From Palsa-506 sp963786975 (GTDB taxonomy: Bacteria; Actinomycetota; Actinomycetes; Streptosporangiales; Streptosporangiaceae), in contig CAWBBE010000004.1 in assembly GCA_963786975.1 (NCBI GenBank), forward strand, positions 575,895-639,894: a stretch of 64,000 nucleotides of DNA, written 5' to 3'. Shown here piece after piece: positions 26,360 through 34,795 of this stretch (positions are counted from its first letter, which is position 1; each line of letters begins with the position of its first letter). The translations under genes were made by a program, and so were the position numbers. Below the pieces are notes generated by a model. That model was given only the letters and a program-made list of their open reading frames with translations. It had not been told where the DNA came from and made no database searches.

Positions 26360-28501
26360 GTGACGATCGACGACTTCCCCCGGCAGCTGGCCAGCACCAG
26401 GCGCTTCACGCTCGGCGTTCCGCGCGAGGTGACGGTCTCGCGGGATGGCGGGCGGGTGCTGTTCCTCCGCACTCAGGGCGGTGAGGACCCGGTCACGTGC
26501 CTGTGGCGGCTGGACCTGGCCGAGGGTGCGGGGGACAGCGGGAGAGGGCCTGAGCGGCTTGCCGCCGATCCGGCGGCGTCGTGGAACTTCGGTCCCGGCG
26601 AGGTGCCCGAGGCCGAGCGCGTCCGGCGGGAACGGGCACGCGAGCGCGCGGCCGGGATCGTGGCCTACTCGGCCGACGCGAACTGCCGGACGGTCGTGTT
26701 CGCGCTGGACGGGCGGCTGTGGGTGCTGCGCGTCGGCGACGACCCGCGCGAGCCGGCCGGCGTCCCGGAACCGGTGCCTGCCGCGGGCGCGGTGACGGAC
26801 CCGCGGATCGACCCGACGGGGCAGCGCGTGGCCTACGTCGCCGACGGCGCGCTGCACGTGACCGAGCTGGCCGACGGGACGGGCCGCCTGCTGGCCGCCC
26901 CGGAGCACGACGACGTTTCCTACGGCCTCGCGGAGCATGTCGCGGCCGAGTCCATGTACCGCTTCCGCGGCTACTGGTGGGCTCCCGACGGCCAGCGGCT
27001 GCTGGCCGCCCGGGTCGACAATTCTCCCGTCCAGCGCTGGTGGATCGCCGACCCCGCTGATCCGGAGCGGCCGCCGCGCGCGGTCAGGTACCCGGCGGCC
27101 GGAACCGCCAACGCGGACGTCACCCTGCACGTGCTGCGGCTTGACGGGAGCAGGACCGAGGTCACCTGGGACCGCGGCGCGCTACGAGTACGTGACGGCC
27201 GCCGGGTGGGACTCCCAGGGGCCGCTGCTCAGCGTGCAGAGCCGGGACCAGCGGACCGTCATGGTGCTGGCGGCCGACGCCGTCACGGGACAGACGACGC
27301 TCACTGCACACCGAGCGCGACGACGCCTGGGTCGAGCTAGCGCCCGGCACCCCGGCGCGGACCAGTGCCGGGGACCTGGTCACCGTGTCTGACCGGGACG
27401 GCTCCCGGCGCCTGGTGGTCGGCGGCGCCGCCGTCACGCCGGACGGACTGCACGTCGACTGGGTCAGCGGAACCGACGGCGAGGCCGTCTACTTCACCGC
27501 CACCGATGAACGCGACCCCACCGAGCGGCACCTGTGGCGGTACGAGCCGGGGCAGGGCCTGTCGCGGTGCAGCGCGGACCCTGGCGTGCACGACGGCGAG
27601 GCGGCGGGCGGCACAGTCGTCGTGCTCTCGCGCACCGAAGGGGGCGGCGCCGTCACCGTCGCCTGGCGCGACGGGACCCGCGCGGCCATCGCCAGCCTCG
27701 AGGCCGAACCCTTGCTCAAGCCGCGGATCACGTGGCTCGACTCTCGGCGCCAGAAAGCTGCGCGCCGCCCTGCTGCTGCCGTCGTGGTACCAGCCGGGAA
27801 CGCGGCTCCCCGTGCTGCTGAGCCCGTACGGCGGCCCGGCCATGCAGCGGGTGGTCCGCGCGCGCGGCGCGGCGTTCTGCGAGGACCAGTGGTTCGCCGA
27901 GCAAGGCTTCGCCGTCCTGGTCACGGACGGGCGCGGCACGCCCGGCCGCGGACCGGAATGGTCGAAGGCCGTGTTCGGCGATACCCTCTCCGCGCCGCTG
28001 GACGATCAGGTGGACGCGCTCGACGCGATCTCCGCTCAGTTCCCCGACCTGGACCGGGGCCGGGTCGGGATCCGCGGCTGGTCCTACGGCGGGGCGCTCG
28101 CGGCCATCGCCGTGATCCGCCGCCCGGACGTGTTCCACGCGGCCGTTTCCGGGGCCGCGCCGCACGATCAGCCGCTCTACGACACGCACTGGCGGGAGCG
28201 ATTCCTCGGCCTGCCACAACAGAACCCGGAAGGATACGACCGGTCCTCCACCATAACCGGGGCCGCCAGCCTGACCAGGCCGCTGCTGCTGATTCACGGG
28301 ATGGCCGACGACAACGTGGTGGTGGCGCACACGCTCCGGATGTCGGCGGCGCTGCTCGCGGCCGGCCGCCCGCACCAGGTCCTGCCGTTGTCCGGCACCA
28401 CCCACATGCCGACCGACACCGACAGCCAGCTGCTGCGGCACGAGCTCGCGTTCCTCGCCGGGTCACTCGGCGCCGCCCGGCCTGAGGCAGACTTACGGTG
28501 A
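26360..28501 (+). pseudogene. S9 family prolyl oligopeptidase / DPP-IV-like peptidase, three +1 frameshifts
   Basis: GTG 26360 begins VTIDDFPRQLASTRRF. An eight-bladed propeller follows (WAPDGQRLLAARVDN, YEYVTAAGWDSQG, DGEAVYFTATDERDPTE), then an alpha/beta-hydrolase with the triad GWSYGG (Ser), GMADDNV (Asp) and GTTHMP (His). Protein similarity moves frame near 27180, 27302 and 27740. Removing one base at each site restores a continuous ~713-residue reading frame, and first and last segments are in the same frame. All catalytic residues are present. S9 peptidases cut short peptides after proline. Either a recent pseudogene or an intact gene with three inserted bases in the data. Confidence 0.85.
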
Positions 28502-28760
28502 CAACGCGCCCTTACAGATGCTCACTCGTAGTCCAGCGCGCCAGGCCACGAGCCCGCAGTCGCCAACGCACGCGCGGCCAGCAAGGATTTCAGCCGCTCC
28601 TAGCCGGCGCCTATTTACCCGGCTGCGCGGACTGCAGATTCCCCGGTGGCGATCCGCGCCGCCGGGGCCGGGCCAGACACCGGCGCCTAAACGCCCGAGT
28701 CCGGCCGGTCGCGCAGGAACAGGCTCCCTTGGCTCGAGCGGCTCGGTCCGTGGCGCCGCG
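28502..28760. other. Non-coding stretch after the S9 peptidase
   Basis: GC-rich, no frame with coding character. It leads into an integrase remnant and then an AT-richer segment, so it probably marks the edge of the inserted island. Confidence 0.4.
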
Positions 28761-28889
28761 CCGCTGAAACGCTACCCGAACCGGCCGACCTTGACCAGTA
28801 TCGCGTCCCGAAGACACGCTTGCGTCGTGACTGATCAACGAATCTCGCCCGGTGGCATGACCTAGACAAAGGTATCCGGCACGCACACC
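28761..28889 (+). mobile_element. Integrase 3'-end remnant
   Basis: Similar to 47923-48050 and 62205-62330: the sequence encodes, with an indel, the end of an rve-type integrase (PLK.LPEP.DL.QYRV... then ...INEYHLVA-like tail). The shared downstream bases (gtggacaaggtatt-like, acgcaca) follow. It is the most decayed of the copies and sits at the left edge of the AT-rich island. Confidence 0.65.
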
Positions 28890-29072
28890 ATTTATTTACA
28901 CGATCTTACCGCGTTTGGTGTCAGTTATGAGTCTAGTCCTCACTGCGCGTGGTATGCGAACCTGACATACCGCCCCTATGATCTTCCGTCCGTCTGTGCA
29001 CCATCTGCCAGCCGGAGACGTCATATAAGTGGATGTAAATAGCTAGTCACCACAACAGGCAGGGGTGGTTCG
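28890..29072. promoter_or_regulatory. AT-richer upstream region of the membrane-anchored hypothetical gene
   Basis: Clearly lower in GC than the surroundings (e.g. ccatttatttacacgatctt). It contains the promoter of the gene at 29073 by position; no convincing -35/-10 pair can be fixed. aggggtgg lies just before the ATG. Confidence 0.4.
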
Positions 29073-29609
29073 ATGGAGAATTCAGCCGCAACAGAGCAGG
29101 CGAAGCGGTCAAAGAGGCCGATTATTAACTGGGCCGCGGTAGGTGCGATTTCCGGAATCATTGGTGCAGGAATAGCATTACTCGGCACCTCCGTAGCTAA
29201 TCACTGGTGGGTATTTAAGCGACCTAACAGCCTGATGATTAGTTCGCCTCAGAATGGCACGATACCTCGATGTGCGACTATTATCGGGACGATGACCGTA
29301 CCCTCTGGCTACTCCGTCTGGCTTGCACAGCAGGGATCTGGCGAGAATAAATACTACAACCTGCAGCAAGCGACCAGTCAGAACGGCGGTAGCTGGCAGG
29401 CAACCATGACAGTCGGCACAGCTAACGACGTGGGTAAGGTCTTTACGATATATGCATTTGTGGCGGACAGTCAGTTAAGCGCGCTGCTCAATAGTATACT
29501 GACCTCGCCGGCGAAGTCATTCTATTACTTGAATAGCCTACCCGAAGGAGTCGACGAGAGATCTAGGAACATGACTCGCGATGACCATGACGTCGCCGCC
29601 TGCCAGTAA
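29073..29609 (+). CDS. Membrane-anchored hypothetical protein
   Basis: 178 residues. A lysine/arginine-rich N-terminus (EQAKRSKRPIINWAAV) precedes one helix (GAISGIIGAGIALLGTSVA), so the rest is outside. The ectodomain begins LMISSPQNGTIPRCATIIGTMTVPSGYSVWLAQQ, a beta-rich pattern seen in actinobacterial surface proteins with no known role, and ends with a hydrophilic tail. Codon use is AT-richer than in neighbours, which suggests acquisition. It converges with the TIR gene 530 bp away. Confidence 0.65.
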   Translation: MENSAATEQAKRSKRPIINWAAVGAISGIIGAGIALLGTSVANHWWVFKRPNSLMISSPQNGTIPRCATIIGTMTVPSGYSVWLAQQGSGENKYYNLQQATSQNGGSWQATMTVGTANDVGKVFTIYAFVADSQLSALLNSILTSPAKSFYYLNSLPEGVDERSRNMTRDDHDVAACQ

Positions 29610-29714
29610 TGACATAACGCGCGAGTCCTCGACTTCCTGCTTGGGTGCCCAGGCAGCGCCGGGAGCAATTGCCCGCCGTGCGCGGTCTCAACCACCCGCA
29701 TCGAGCCGCTCGTG

Positions 29715-30022
29715 ACCGGGATCAGCCGGGGATGCGCCCGGGATGTCCACCCGGACTCCATCGCCCGGACATTGCCGCTCCGCATGGGCGGCCTACCCAG
29801 GAGGCAAGACCTGATAGCCAGGCCACTCACCAGAATGAGGTGATCGCGATGACAGCGGCAACGGGGTCAGCCCACCCAGGTTCAGGATGGACGCCGACGG
29901 CCCTGCGCCGGGCGATCGGCGTTCTCCGTTACCTCCAGGAGGAGAACATGCGCGCTTCGGAAGCTATCTGCCGTCCCGTAGGCGCACCGCGCCCGCGCCA
30001 GCGAGCAATCCTGCCCGCGGGC
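29715..30022 (+). repeat. ~305-bp dispersed repeat, copy A
   Basis: Near-identical (roughly nine of ten bases) to 57000-57308 in the same orientation. The repeat begins accgggatcagccgggg, contains gcatgggcggcct, an aatgaggtgatcgcg ribosome site and the first ~50 codons of a small ORF, and ends in the GC-rich part of that ORF. No terminal inverted repeats seen. Confidence 0.8.
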
Positions 30023-30076
30023 TCGGTCGGCACTCACGATCAACCAGCGCATCGCAACCCCCGGCGCCCGGCGTAG
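29849..30076 (+). CDS. Small hypothetical protein carried by the 305-bp repeat (75 aa)
   Basis: ATG 29849 with GAGG eight bases upstream. The first 47 residues (HPGSGWTPTALRRAIGVLRY, LQEENMRASEAICRP) are almost identical to the protein at 57136, while the C-terminal tails differ because the repeat ends there. Differences inside the shared part are few and conservative (R/Q, V/I). I know no function. It could be a genuine small protein family or a remnant of a larger gene's start. Confidence 0.45.
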   Translation: MTAATGSAHPGSGWTPTALRRAIGVLRYLQEENMRASEAICRPVGAPRPRQRAILPAGSVGTHDQPAHRNPRRPA

Positions 30077-30142
30077 ACAGGAAATTCTCCTCAGCCATCG
30101 CACCAAGACAGGCAACCTGACCCGGCTCACGTCGCGAGACCA

Positions 30143-31048
30143 TTAGCAGCTGATCGTGTCATTGACGATAGGCGAGAAAACGAAGCGCCAACCGTAGTAG
30201 CGCGCCGACATCTGGTAAGCCTCGATCTCTTTGGGTATCGTCGCAATAGTGCTGTTCTTGAGGTCATTGCACAACGTGCTCTGAACCTCGCCCTCTGTGG
30301 CAAAGCGGCCGAGCGTCATGACGAGCGGGTCGAACTTGGCATAGTACTGCCATGCCAGCGTGTTGATCCGATTGCCCGGACATGCGAGCGGGCCGACTGT
30401 GCCATCTACAGCGGTGGTAAGCTGGCTCGTACACTCACCGATCACGGGTGGGACGGTCGCCGGAACCAGAATCGCGCGATTTCCGCTCGTGCCACTGTTC
30501 GCGATGATGACTGTCGCAATTCCAGCTAGAGCCAGCGGAGCCACAGCCATGGCCCAAAGGCGCGGTCTATTCCGCAACCGAGAGTACCACCGGTCGTAGC
30601 GCGCGGCGGCGGCGCACAGCTGGCTAACATCATATCGCCAACGTTTGTTGCTGAGCTCGAGCGCGTTACGCTTCGAGAGTTCTGCGATGTCCGGCGGCAG
30701 CTGGCTGGCGGCCGGCATCGCGATGCCTTCGACCAGCACGGGCACCACGTTCACGTCGGGCCGACGAAGCGCCGTTGCGATCTCGTGACGCACGTAGTCA
30801 CGGTCGTTGTCCAGACGGCGGGACCCATCAGGAGTGGCGTCCAGCCAATGGTGCCCGATGAGCACGAACGTCACGCGGCAAACATCGAGGGCTTGGTTGA
30901 TCCGGGTCTCGAAGTCCGTACCAGGTGCAATTGCGTCAATGTCGATGAACACGTTCTCGCGCCCGAAGCGTCTCCTAAGATCGGCAGCGAGATGCCCGGC
31001 TTCGCCGGAGGTGTCATCACGGCGATAGGAAACGAAGATGCTCGGCAC
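30143..31048 (-). CDS. TIR domain protein with one membrane helix and an external C-terminal domain
   Basis: 301 residues. TIR domain at ~1-135: SIFVSYRRDDTSGEAGHLAADL, VFIDIDAIAPGTDF, VCRVTFVLIGHHWLD and the helix with YVRHEIATALRR, whose Glu is at the position used by TIR NADases (by pattern only). A basic linker leads to one helix (LWAMAVAPLALAGIATVIIA, about residue 165-185). A ~115-residue outside domain follows with four cysteines (GECTSQ, LACPG, TLCND, TISC) and a YYGWRF motif. TIR proteins cleave NAD+ or scaffold signalling. Here an outside sensor coupled to an inside TIR is the obvious inference. It lies in the AT-richer island. Confidence 0.8.
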   Translation of the reverse strand: MPSIFVSYRRDDTSGEAGHLAADLRRRFGRENVFIDIDAIAPGTDFETRINQALDVCRVTFVLIGHHWLDATPDGSRRLDNDRDYVRHEIATALRRPDVNVVPVLVEGIAMPAASQLPPDIAELSKRNALELSNKRWRYDVSQLCAAAARYDRWYSRLRNRPRLWAMAVAPLALAGIATVIIANSGTSGNRAILVPATVPPVIGECTSQLTTAVDGTVGPLACPGNRINTLAWQYYAKFDPLVMTLGRFATEGEVQSTLCNDLKNSTIATIPKEIEAYQMSARYYGWRFVFSPIVNDTISC

Positions 31049-31099
31049 GAAGACCCCCCGGTGGACCGTTCTGCATCACCCGATCGGACGAAGCGCCTA

Positions 31100-31145
31100 A
31101 TTATGCGGACGATCTGAGCGAGATTATACGGACGTTCTGAGCGAG
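31100..31145 (-). promoter_or_regulatory. Tandem 22-bp repeats containing -10-like boxes upstream of the TIR gene
   Basis: Two adjacent copies, ttatgcggacgatctgagcg... (31101-31122) and ttatacggacgttctgagcg... (31124-31145), match at 20 of 22 bases with a 23-bp period. On the minus strand each ends in a -10-like hexamer (cataat, tataat). They lie 53-97 bp upstream of the TIR start and could be a duplicated promoter or a direct-repeat operator. Confidence 0.5.
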
Positions 31146-31263
31146 CTGTGAACGACGGCCAGGCGCTTGTACCGCAGTCCGGGTGGGCCGCCTGGTCATG
31201 ACGAGCCGGTCTCGTGCCACTTGAGGCGCAGCCGACGCGTGGCGTAAAGCACCAGCTATCGGG

Positions 31264-31276
31264 AATGATTTTCATT
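31264..31276 (+). promoter_or_regulatory. Zur box upstream of zinc-free L33/L31 genes
   Basis: aatgattttcatt: half-sites AATGA and TCATT around TTT, the core of the actinobacterial Zur operator. It lies 20 bp before the L33 start. The downstream genes encode zinc-independent ribosomal proteins, the classical Zur targets, so repression in zinc sufficiency is expected. Confidence 0.75.
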
Positions 31277-31295
31277 AGCTGGTTGTTCACCCGGT

Positions 31296-31460
31296 ATGAG
31301 TCACAGCACACTTCGCCCCGTCATCAAGCTGAGGTCGACCGCTGGGACTGGCTACACGTACGTGACCAGGAAGAGCCGGAGAAACGATCCTGACCGTCTC
31401 GTCATCCGCAAGTACGACCCGGTGATCGGCCGCCACGTTGAATTCCGGGAGGAGCGGTAA
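31296..31460 (+). CDS. rpmG: 50S ribosomal protein bL33, zinc-independent paralogue
   Basis: 54 residues, too short for most ORF callers. RPVIKLRSTAGTGYTYVTRK, RNDPDRLVIRKYDPVIGRHV and EFREER are bL33 throughout. The four cysteines of the zinc-binding form are absent, so this is the C-minus paralogue used under zinc limitation. The L31 gene starts three bases after its stop and a Zur box precedes it. Confidence 0.95.
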   Translation: MSHSTLRPVIKLRSTAGTGYTYVTRKSRRNDPDRLVIRKYDPVIGRHVEFREER

Positions 31461-31462
31461 TC

Positions 31463-31720
31463 ATGAAGCAGGGAATCCACCCGGACTATCATCCGGTCGT
31501 TTTCCGCGACCGCGCGGCGAACTTCGCCTTCCTCACCAGGTCGACTGGGGCCAGCGAGCGAACCATCACCTGGGAGAACGGGAGTACCTATCCCGTGGTC
31601 GACGTCGAGATCTCCTCGGCGAGCCACCCGTTCTACACCGGGCAGGCGCGCGTCCTCGACACGGCCGGCCGGGTGGAGAAATTCCGCCGCCGGTATGGCA
31701 ACAACGCCAAGGGCGCCTGA
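31463..31720 (+). CDS. rpmE: 50S ribosomal protein bL31 type B, zinc-independent
   Basis: 85 residues: MKQGIHPDYHPVVFRDRAAN, ITWENGSTYPVVDVEISSAS, HPFYTGQARVLDTAGRVEKF. This is type B L31, which lacks the CxxC zinc site of type A. It is cotranscribed with bL33 (gap 2 bp). L28 and S14 paralogues, often in the same operon, are not present here. Replaces zinc-bound L31 when zinc is scarce. Confidence 0.96.
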   Translation: MKQGIHPDYHPVVFRDRAANFAFLTRSTGASERTITWENGSTYPVVDVEISSASHPFYTGQARVLDTAGRVEKFRRRYGNNAKGA

Positions 31721-31752
31721 GACCTGAAGTACCTTATCCCCCCCGCGATCAC

Positions 31753-31783
31753 GGGCCGTCCGACTGGAGTCGGGCGGCCCTTT
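31753..31783 (+). terminator. Rho-independent terminator of the L33-L31 operon
   Basis: Stem gggccgtccgac / gtcgggcggccc (11 of 12 paired) with a tgga loop followed by ttt, 32 bp after the L31 stop. Confidence 0.8.
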
Positions 31784-31994
31784 CCCGTGTCACCATCGTC
31801 CCGATCACGCAGGTCGGTAATTCCCGTCGTTCCCGGCCGCGTGCTCGACCTGGCTACGCCGCCGCGGCCCGGTGGTCCCGTCCGGCCTCCGGTGCCTGCC
31901 GGGTGATGCTCGCGCTATCTGAGTGGCTTGTTCTGGCGCTGTCTGGTGCTGATGAGCAGGTTGCCTGCAGCGTGAACTCCCGGTTGATGTGACC

Positions 31995-32354
31995 TCAGGT
32001 CTCACTCGGCGCCGGCGGCGACGCGTTGTGCGCTGCCTCTGCGATCCGCTTGATCTTCGCGAGGCGCGCGTCCCATCGAGAGGCGACCCGCGCCATCTGT
32101 CGCTGGGCTTGAGCGAGGCGTTCGTCGCGCACGGTGAAGCGCGTCTCCCGGCCGGCGCGTTGTGCGTGGACGAGATCGGCGCGCTGAAGGACGAGGAGGT
32201 GCTTGGCGATGCCTTGGCGTGTGATGGGGAGCTCGGTGGCGAGCGCGCTGGCCGTCGCTTCGCCGCGCTCGAGCAGCAGGTCGAGCAGCCGGAGCCGCAT
32301 CGGATCGCCGAGCGCCGCCCATAGGCGATCGGCGTCCTTATCCTCCCGTGTCAT
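31995..32354 (-). CDS. ArsR family transcriptional regulator
   Basis: 119 residues from ATG 32354. Helix-turn-helix DRLWAALGDPMRLRLLDLLL, ATASALATELPITRQGIAKH, LLVLQRADLVHAQRAGRETR is classic ArsR/SmtB. The metal-binding ELCVCDL box is absent, as in the SRPBCC-linked subgroup. Its ATG overlaps the stop of the SRPBCC gene (ATGA). The divergent region ahead of the unit has two ArsR-like inverted repeats. Probably represses both the unit and the DHFR-like gene facing it. Confidence 0.88.
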   Translation of the reverse strand: MTREDKDADRLWAALGDPMRLRLLDLLLERGEATASALATELPITRQGIAKHLLVLQRADLVHAQRAGRETRFTVRDERLAQAQRQMARVASRWDARLAKIKRIAEAAHNASPPAPSET

Positions 32355-32816
32355 CGCGTGTGGCGCGAGCCCGTAGCTCGCGCCGCGTAGGCGCGCAGTT
32401 CGTCGAGCTCCGTTGATCCATCCGTCGGCGTTCTGGCCGGCGTAGCGGGCTCGCTCGTCCTCGGGCCAGGACAGGTCCGAGAAGCCGCTCTCGACGACTC
32501 GCAGCCGCGTCCCGGCGTTCGTCGCGGTGAGGGTCATCACGACCAGGGTGGAACCGCCCGGTACCGGTTCCTCACCGTCGCGCAGCACCCACCGGAACGC
32601 GAAGGTCAGCGGCGGCTCGACCGTCTCGACGCGCGCTCGGTAGGCGCCGTGCCCATGCCAGGTGAGCAGCATCGCCCCGCCCGGGCGCAGATCGATCTCT
32701 GCCTCGTCGCTGAACCAGCCGGCCAGATGCCGGGCCTCGGTGACGATCGCCCAGACCACGTCCGGGGGCGCGTCGATGTCGATCTCTCGGGTGATTGCGT
32801 CGGGAACCACAGCCAT
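32351..32816 (-). CDS. SRPBCC domain protein upstream of arsR, with one +1 frameshift near its end
   Basis: From ATG 32816: AITREIDIDAPPDVVWAIVT, EARHLAGWFSDEAEIDLRPG, FRWVLRDGE and SGFSDLSWPEDERARYAGQN are AHSA1-type SRPBCC. As given, the frame runs on into arsR as a 'fusion'. With one base removed near 32410 it reads ELDELRAYAARATGSRHTR then TGA overlapping the arsR ATG, the normal end for this family. So two coupled genes with an extra base are more likely than a real fusion. The earlier ATG at 32837 lies inside an operator repeat and is unlikely. Confidence 0.75.
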
Positions 32817-32831
32817 GACGATATCACCGAT

Positions 32832-32881
32832 GCGCAACTTTGGGTTGCGCTCCGGCCTTCAGATGTGCAACCATTAGTTGC
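32832..32881. promoter_or_regulatory. Two ArsR-type operators in a divergent promoter
   Basis: Two inverted repeats of the same form: GCGCAAC-tttgg-GTTGCGC (32832-32850, perfect 7-bp arms) and GCAAC-catta-GTTGC (32867-32881, perfect 5-bp arms). They lie between the SRPBCC/ArsR unit (minus) and the DHFR-like gene (plus). Spacing of the centres is about 33 bp, three helical turns. Confidence 0.8.
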
Positions 32882-32917
32882 GCTTAGCTCTCACCCCACC
32901 CAGAAGGGAGACTCGGC

Positions 32918-33537
32918 ATGACAACAGCGGCATCACGACGGTTCATCGCAGCGATGCAGGTCACACTCGACGGCTACAGCCCCGGTCGGACCGGAAGCCG
33001 ACTGGGTGGACTCCTGGGCCGATGGCCTCGAACTGCTCCCGCCGGTCGACGCGTTCGTCCTCGGCGGCGGAATGTTTCCCGGACTACGAGGCGTTCTGGG
33101 CGGCGATCCGAGAAGACCCGGCAGCCGCCGCAGAGTGGCTGGGACGCGAGCCTACCCGCGCGAGATCGAGTACGCGCGCGTCGCGGCCGAGACCCCGCAC
33201 CTCGTCCTCTCGACGACGATCCACGATGCCACCTGGCCCACCGCACGGATCGTCCGCGACCTCGACGAGCTCCGCGCGTTCAAATCGCAGCCCGGCGGGC
33301 GCCGTCTACGTCGTCGGCGGGGCCGGCCTGGTCAGGAGCCTGATCGACGAAGCGCTGATCGACGAGCTTCGCCTGATCGTGCACCCGGTCGCAGTCGGAG
33401 CAGGAACGGGCGCGGGGCTGTTCGACGGGATCGCACAGCGCCAGGACCTGGAGCTGATCGACAGCGAGCGCACCCCCGCCGGCCGCGTCCACCTGACCTA
33501 CCACGTCCCGGCCCCGAGGACCGGCCATGCCCACTGA
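32918..33537 (+). pseudogene. Dihydrofolate reductase-like (RibD C-terminal) protein, four frameshifts
   Basis: From ATG 32918: RRFIAAMQVTLDGY, then in shifting frames PEADWVDSWADGLELLPPVD, FPDYEAFWAAIREDPAAAAE, YPREIEYARVAAETPHLVLS, VRDLDELRAFKSQPGG and AVYVVGGAGLVRSLIDEALI, ending VHLTYHVPAP. Together these make a complete ~206-residue RibD_C/DHFR-like reductase. Shifts lie near 32985 (+1), 33080 (+1), 33152 (-1) and 33295 (+1). It uses NADPH on an unknown substrate; family members beside ArsR/SRPBCC genes are common in actinomycetes. It overlaps the next gene by 11 bp. Recent decay or sequencing error. Confidence 0.8.
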
Positions 33538-34013
33538 TTTCAACGAGTCCGTCATCGCCGAGTTCCGGGCACACGGCGGGCGCGTCGGCGGAGATCCTGG
33601 CCGGCACGCCGATCATCCTCGTCCACCACCACGGCGCCAGGACCCGGACCGAGCGAGTCACCCCGCTCGCGTACAGCGCACAGGCCGACGGCCGTCTCGT
33701 CATCGCCGCCTCGAACGGCGGATCGTCAGCGCACCCGGCCTGGTATTACAACCTCAAAGCACACCCAGTCATCGGCGTCGAGCTCGGCACTGAGACGTTC
33801 ACCGCGCTGGCTGAAGAAGTCACCGGCGCCGCGCACGCCGAACTGTGGACAAGACTGGCCTCGGCGTCACCTGCGCTCGGCGAGTTCCAAACCAAAACCG
33901 CACGGCAGATCCCGCTGCTCACGCTGACGAGACGCACGTCCCAAGCAGCGCGCTTGCCGGGCGCTACGGATGCGCGCAAAGAGGAAGACGTCGGGCAAAC
34001 CGGCCTGAACTAG
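33527..34013 (+). pseudogene. Nitroreductase/quinone-reductase family (F420-type, DUF385) protein, one frameshift
   Basis: ATG 33527 lies inside the end of the DHFR-like gene. MPTDFNESVIAEFRAHGGRV continues after a +1 shift near 33585 as AEILAGTPIILVHHHGARTR, ERVTPLAYSAQADGRLVIAA, HPAWYYNLKAHPVIGVELGT. This is the full deazaflavin-dependent nitroreductase (DDN-like) fold of ~160 residues. Enzymes of this family reduce substrates with F420H2. The pair forms one operon under the ArsR operators. Confidence 0.82.
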
Positions 34014-34021
34014 CCGTCCGA

Positions 34022-34525
34022 TCAGCGCCCCGGAGCCTGGTCAGGGAACGGTCGACCGCGGTCCGGGAGGCCTCCCGGTGCCATCCGGCGTCGGCGAGCC
34101 CGGCTAAAGGCGGCCCGCTGGGTCAGCTGGGTGAAGGACCCTGGGCCGAAGCGGCCCCACGCCACGAAGGCGGCCATGGCGAGATAGACCAGGTCCACGA
34201 TGATCGTTGCCCTCTCGCCACGGCGCAGGCGCATGATCACCGCGCCAGCAAACAGCAACACCGCACCGGTAGCAGCCAGCGGCACCAGCACCGGCGCGAT
34301 GCCGAGCGCGGCGGGCACGATCAGGCCGACCGCAGCCAGGAACTCGAGGGCTCCGATGGCCTTGAGGGCACCGGGGCTGAAGTCTTCAACCCATCTCGAG
34401 GCGGCGCCGCCCATACCAGCCAGTCTCTCCTTGGGCACGAACAGCTTAGTGCTGCTGCTGACGAGGAAGACAACGGCCAGGATTCCGGCCACGATCCACA
34501 GAGCGAGGTTTAGCTTGCGCTTCAT
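34022..34525 (-). CDS. DoxX-like membrane protein
   Basis: 167 residues from ATG 34525 with AAGGAG six bases upstream. Four helices: ALWIVAGILAVVFLVSSSTK, AIGALEFLAAVGLIVPAALG, LVPLAATGAVLLFAGAVIMR, IIVDLVYLAMAAFVAWGRFG. The DoxX-like pattern of polar residues in helix 1 (SSSTKL) and helix 2 (E, G) is kept. Function is uncertain; relatives take part in thiol/oxidative stress complexes. The last ~35 residues are a basic tail that may extend past the normal end. Convergent with the F420-type gene. Confidence 0.8.
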   Translation of the reverse strand: MKRKLNLALWIVAGILAVVFLVSSSTKLFVPKERLAGMGGAASRWVEDFSPGALKAIGALEFLAAVGLIVPAALGIAPVLVPLAATGAVLLFAGAVIMRLRRGERATIIVDLVYLAMAAFVAWGRFGPGSFTQLTQRAAFSRARRRRMAPGGLPDRGRPFPDQAPGR

Positions 34526-34795
34526 GAGGATCTCCTTGAAGGGGTATCGGCGATTCCCATTACCCGGGTATCCAGGCTCAGCCGGCACCAATCGGGTACC
34601 CGATGCCCTTCCCACGGACGTCGCCCCGTACGCACATGCATAATGACGGGCCTCGCCGGAGCTGAGCGCCATGGCCTCGGCCTGGGCTTGTTCGGCCTGC
34701 TCCTGGCCGAGGCGGGCGCGTAGCTGGTCCAGGCTGTCTTGTGCGCGGATGTAGCTGAGGCCCGGCGGGCTTGTGGCCGCGCCGGGCCTTTTCGC
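34526..34795. other. Intergenic stretch with a short coding-like relic
   Basis: On the minus strand the bases around 34640-34765 read SYIRAQDSLDQLRARLGQEQ AEQAQAEA, a coiled-coil-like frame with no start codon and no ribosome site, running into the DoxX leader. It may be the tail of a lost gene. No promoter can be assigned. Confidence 0.3.

Noticed and set aside
25436..27130. 564-codon minus-strand frame opposite DDAH and S9 peptidase
   Set aside because: Spans two sense genes and an intergenic region; low-complexity, no domain.
31995..32837. Genuine SRPBCC-ArsR fusion protein
   Set aside because: A single extra base explains it; both halves have normal ends otherwise and the ArsR ATG is coupled.
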